From Gymnothorax reevesii (Eukaryota > Chordata > Actinopteri > Anguilliformes > Muraenidae), in assembly GCA_029721435.1 (NCBI GenBank), contig CM056583.1, positions 59,424,120-59,488,119 on the forward strand: a DNA stretch of 64,000 bases, written 5' to 3'. This document shows, piece after piece, positions 59,780 through 64,000 of this stretch (its first letter is position 1; the number at the start of each line of letters is the position of its first letter). Under the pieces are notes generated by a model. The model worked only from the letters and a program-made list of their open reading frames with translations, was not told the origin of the DNA and ran no database searches. The translations under genes were made by a program, and so were the position numbers.

Positions 59780-61146
59780 GTGAGAGAGCGCCCCCTGTAT
59801 GTTGGGAGTGGGGATAGGAATATGTGCTTGATCAACCCTTTGCACGGTTTCAAGTGTCCCATAGGCCCTAGGTGTGTCTCAGTACTCGAGAAAGTGTGTC
59901 TTGCTTTCCAACATCATAGAACCATATCATGTCATAGATCCAGAGCAGAGAAGAAGACAGTTGGAGGAATTGAGAGTAGATATTGTGGCTGTGTCCGAAA
60001 TTACTCGCTCATTCACTATTCCCTACTCACTATAAAGGGAACTCTTATGTCAGTGACTATATAGTGGGCTGAGTGGCAGAAGGAAGAAACGCTTTCAGAC
60101 ACTACCCGGTTCGTTTTGTCGGCTCTATTAATGGCGTCGTTGCTGTCACACAATTAATTTTTCTTCGGTTTGTGTGCAATGCATGATGAGATGCATTGCT
60201 GGGCTTGTTACCGAGGGTTGGTCCCTACATTTCTCGGTGGATTGTGGGATGTAATGAGTTCACTATATTGGAGATAATAATTCTCACCAACAATTTGGAC
60301 AACACTACAAAATGGCAAACCCAGTATATTATATGATATAAATTGCTTATTTCCGTATTGCCTTGGTATTGTCAATGCGAAAATAAGCAATTTATAATAA
60401 TTTTATTATTTGGTTAAGTATGTTGTGCTATCATGACAATAGTCTGACTATGACTTCTGAAGTACGTGACTTCAAGACTCATTAAAGAGCTAAATGCTTG
60501 TTCCGTGACTGTCGTCCGCTTCTCTGAAGAGAGCGAATGCCACAGTTGTCAATGCTTACATGTGCATGTGCTGAAGTCGGCCAATACAGCTTAAGGGCAG
60601 CCTATACAACACTTCCAATACAGGTCAGCCAATACAAGGTATATTGGCAGGCCATTTTTACTGTATGCGAGTAATAAAATACATTACCAATTAATAAAGT
60701 GCACTATGTAGTGAGTAGTGAGTGATTTCAGACACAGCTTTTGTCAGTGTCACTTGCTTCCTTTCCCCAAAATGCATTGGCGCCCTATTCTGTCATAGTA
60801 TGTAAATGTGTTATCAACACTTTCCCCTGTATATACTTCAGCTATATAAATATTTAATATTTATGTAGTTCAGTATCTGCTGCCGCCATGCATACACCTT
60901 CATAACTTCATAATGTACACTGCACTTCCCTATTAAGTTTGAATGCTTAAGACAACAGTCCTGCCTGAGTGAGGAGGTATAAGGTACTTGCTCAATAGTC
61001 TGCTGAGGAAACAAAATCCCATAATGTGGAGTAACCAATAATGGGCAGCCCTGGAACAGTTTCTGAGATATCTGCCCTCAGTACTTTATCTCACTTGAGT
61101 GGTGGGGTGGATGTGTCTGAATGTGTGGTTGGATGTTTCTCTCCAG

Positions 61147-61285
61147 ATCAGCCCGGCGGATGGTAAGATCCTGCACTTCGGTAGAGTGCGGAACTGTGAA
61201 GTTGAGCAGGTGAAGGGCGTGACCTACTCGCTGGAGACCTTCCTGGGACCTCACACTTGGGCGGAGACTTTAGGTCTCAACAAGA
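61147..61285 (+). CDS. pisd: pisd, exon with catalytic Asp (ISPADG)
   Basis: The acceptor CTCTCCAG ends at 61146. The exon encodes [20 protein letters not shown] and [20 protein letters not shown], ending in phase 1 before GTAAGT. The Asp of SP-x-DG is the conserved acid of the Asp-His-Ser triad described for phosphatidylserine decarboxylases. The segment after FLGPHTW (AETLGLNK) is a variable loop that also differs among vertebrates. Confidence 0.96.
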
Positions 61286-61534
61286 GTAAGTGTTCTGTCC
61301 GTCAGGCTGTCTCTCTGTTTCCTCGTCTTCCGTCAGTTTTTTTTCTCTCTCTGTCAAACAGACTAATATTGTGGCTGTCTGTCTGTCTGCCTTGCTGTTT
61401 GTTGATTTGGTTTCCTGTCTGTCTGTCTGGTTGTCTGTTGATTTGGCTGTCTTTCTGTCTCTCAGTCTCTGTCTGCGGTGTGGTATTGCCCTGCTCTTGA
61501 CCGTATGTACTGTGCTTTTCTGTGCGTTGTGTAG

Positions 61535-61684
61535 ATGAGGATGATCCCACCAACTTCCAGGACCTGCTGGTCACTAAGGAGGGGAATGAGCTGTTCCATT
61601 GTGTGGTGTACCTGGCCCCCGGGGATTACCACTGTTTCCACTCCCCCACTGACTGGACAGTCGCCCATCGCCGCCACTTTCCTG
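61535..61684 (+). CDS. pisd: pisd, exon with catalytic His ([10 protein letters not shown])
   Basis: The acceptor is GTAG at 61531-61534. Two bases complete Asn, then [20 protein letters not shown] and [20 protein letters not shown] and [10 protein letters not shown] follow. The exon ends in phase 1 before [16 protein letters not shown] is the family motif carrying the His that acts in self-cleavage and decarboxylation. The donor (G/GTCCGT) is weaker than the others of this gene. Confidence 0.95.
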
Positions 61685-61689
61685 GTCCG

Positions 61690-61814
61690 TCACACGCCGC
61701 TCGCACTACTGCACCTCCTTACTGCACCTTATCACAACGCCTCTCAACTTCACCTCCTCAATACACATCTCCACTACTCTGCCTCACTGCATCTCCTCAC
61801 GACACATCACTACT
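61690..61814 (+). repeat. Pyrimidine-rich minisatellite, left part
   Basis: Units such as cacctcctcactacacatct and ttactgcacctc begin directly after the donor of the 61535 exon. They stop at an inserted element (61815-62410) and resume after it. Confidence 0.72.
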
Positions 61815-62410
61815 GGTCACATGTCATGAGGTGGGCACTCAAAAAGGGTGGATCTGTGACACTCCGCCAATAAACTGCTCATTCAAAATGTATTTTCTCT
61901 AAGATTCATAGTTCTTTGTAGCTGCTGAAGTTCTCTTTCATTTGCCACCAACTTTGTTTGATTTGGTGGATACTTTAGGTTCAGTGGCCTTTTTAGAAAA
62001 GCAATAACAAGGTGGATCGGAGCGGTGGTGGCGGAGAAGCCGCTAGTTTACGGTTATAATGTTCTATTACTCCAGGGTAAGGCAGTGTATCTTTAATGAA
62101 CTGGATGTTATCTACAAAATAAACCAAACCTGGGTGAATTTGAATGAATATAAACCAAATAACACTAGTTTTTCTAAAAATGGTCCATTCCGAGAAACGA
62201 GAAAAACAGGCTTTTAGTAGCGGCTTTCAGTGCATTTACCTGTTAATTAAATACATGTTACACTCAATAACATTAGAACAGAATGAGATAATAAATTCCT
62301 GTTTGCTGTTTTTGATTGGGCTTAAGGTATGTAATATGCTGTAGGAATATTTAAAAACAGACCATTTTGACCCTGTCACACTTTTGTGGCCCACCTCATG
62401 ACATGCGACC
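61815..62410. mobile_element. 596-bp MITE-like element inside the minisatellite
   Basis: Inverted ends of 22 bases with one mismatch: ggtcacatgtcatgaggtgg at 61815-61834 (plus gc) and its complement at 62389-62410. The interior is AT-rich, unlike the flanking pyrimidine-rich array, and has no coding potential. No target duplication is clear (tact precedes the left end and follows the right end, which may be one or may belong to the array). Confidence 0.7.
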
Positions 62411-62720
62411 TACTGTGCCTCCTTACTGCACCTCTGTTCTTCACCTCCTCACTACACATCACTGCTGTACCTCCTTATTTCAATCTGTTTTTCACCTCCT
62501 CACTGCACATCTACACAGCTCCTCCACACTGCAACTCCTCACACTGCAACCTCCTTACTGCACCTCCGTTCTTCACCTCCTCACTACACCTCTCCACTGC
62601 ATCTCCTCATAATCCTTCTGCCTGCACCTCCTCTCCACGCCTCTTCGCTGCCTCTTCTTGCTCTGACTCCTCACAGCACACCCTTTCCCTGCTTCAACTC
62701 CCCCTGACCCCTCTCTGCTC
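62411..62720 (+). repeat. Pyrimidine-rich minisatellite, right part
   Basis: The array resumes: ccttactgcacctctgttct, tcacctcctcactacacatc and similar units of about 20-37 bases, decaying near 62720. Confidence 0.72.
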
Positions 62721-62779
62721 TGTCCTCGTTTTAACATTTTTGACAGTTCTAACAGGTGAACACAGGCTATGCAATGTAG

Positions 62780-64000
<1,221 letters not shown>

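Noticed and set aside
59780..60064. Read-through of the 59543 exon as a longer coding region
   Set aside because: The frame stays open past the donor, but the sequence loses all similarity to PISD. The splice to ISPADG at 61147 restores the conserved protein exactly.

Overview
The window is vertebrate nuclear DNA, almost certainly from a ray-finned fish. Small exons with GT/AG borders sit in introns of up to tens of kilobases. Those introns are full of Tc1/mariner-like elements (DD34E transposase relics with inverted ends), hAT-like and foldback elements, 5'-truncated L2/CR1-type LINE ends, a tRNA-derived SINE and many minisatellites. No bacterial-style gene organisation is present. I cannot name the species.

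Two genes are visible, both on the + strand. The left edge (119-1819) holds the last four coding exons of a PRR14/PRR14L-family gene, ending in the Tantalus domain. From 8987 to beyond the right edge runs pisd, phosphatidylserine decarboxylase, which makes phosphatidylethanolamine. As I recall it, PRR14L also lies next to and upstream of PISD on the same strand in human, so synteny favours prr14l over prr14.

pisd layout: distal first exon (8987-9051); alternative exon with the mitochondrial-type N-terminal segment (about 15795-15999); second first exon in a CpG-rich promoter (44570-44754); alternative exon with the segment of the short, lipid-droplet-type form (55258-55423); then shared exons 59543-59779, 61147-61285, 61535-61684 and 62913-63073. 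The terminal exon(s), with the LGST self-cleavage site, lie beyond 64000. Splice phases are consistent throughout. Both first exons end in phase 2 with AG, both alternative exons can begin by completing that codon, and both end in phase 0 before the shared exon. Transcripts starting at 44.6 kb cannot reach the 15.8-kb exon, so promoter choice limits isoform choice.

Non-coding regions: 1.8-8.9 kb is intergenic, with a 1.5-kb near-palindromic element (3495-5024) and a minisatellite (5.7-6.0 kb). 9-15.8 kb is intron with a SINE and a minisatellite that runs into the alternative exon's splice acceptor. 16-44 kb is a transposon graveyard: a 6.7-kb region of nested and serial long inverted repeats (17.96-24.68 kb), three long Tc1-like copies that each carry later insertions, and an hAT-like element holding smaller hairpins. 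44.8-55.3 kb contains a 3.7-kb inverted-repeat element inserted in a minisatellite. 55.4-62.9 kb contains two more minisatellites, each split by a DNA transposon.

I found no new protein-coding system. The most unusual content is structural: very large foldback sequences, repeated targeting of minisatellites by DNA transposons, and the promoter/exon logic of pisd.
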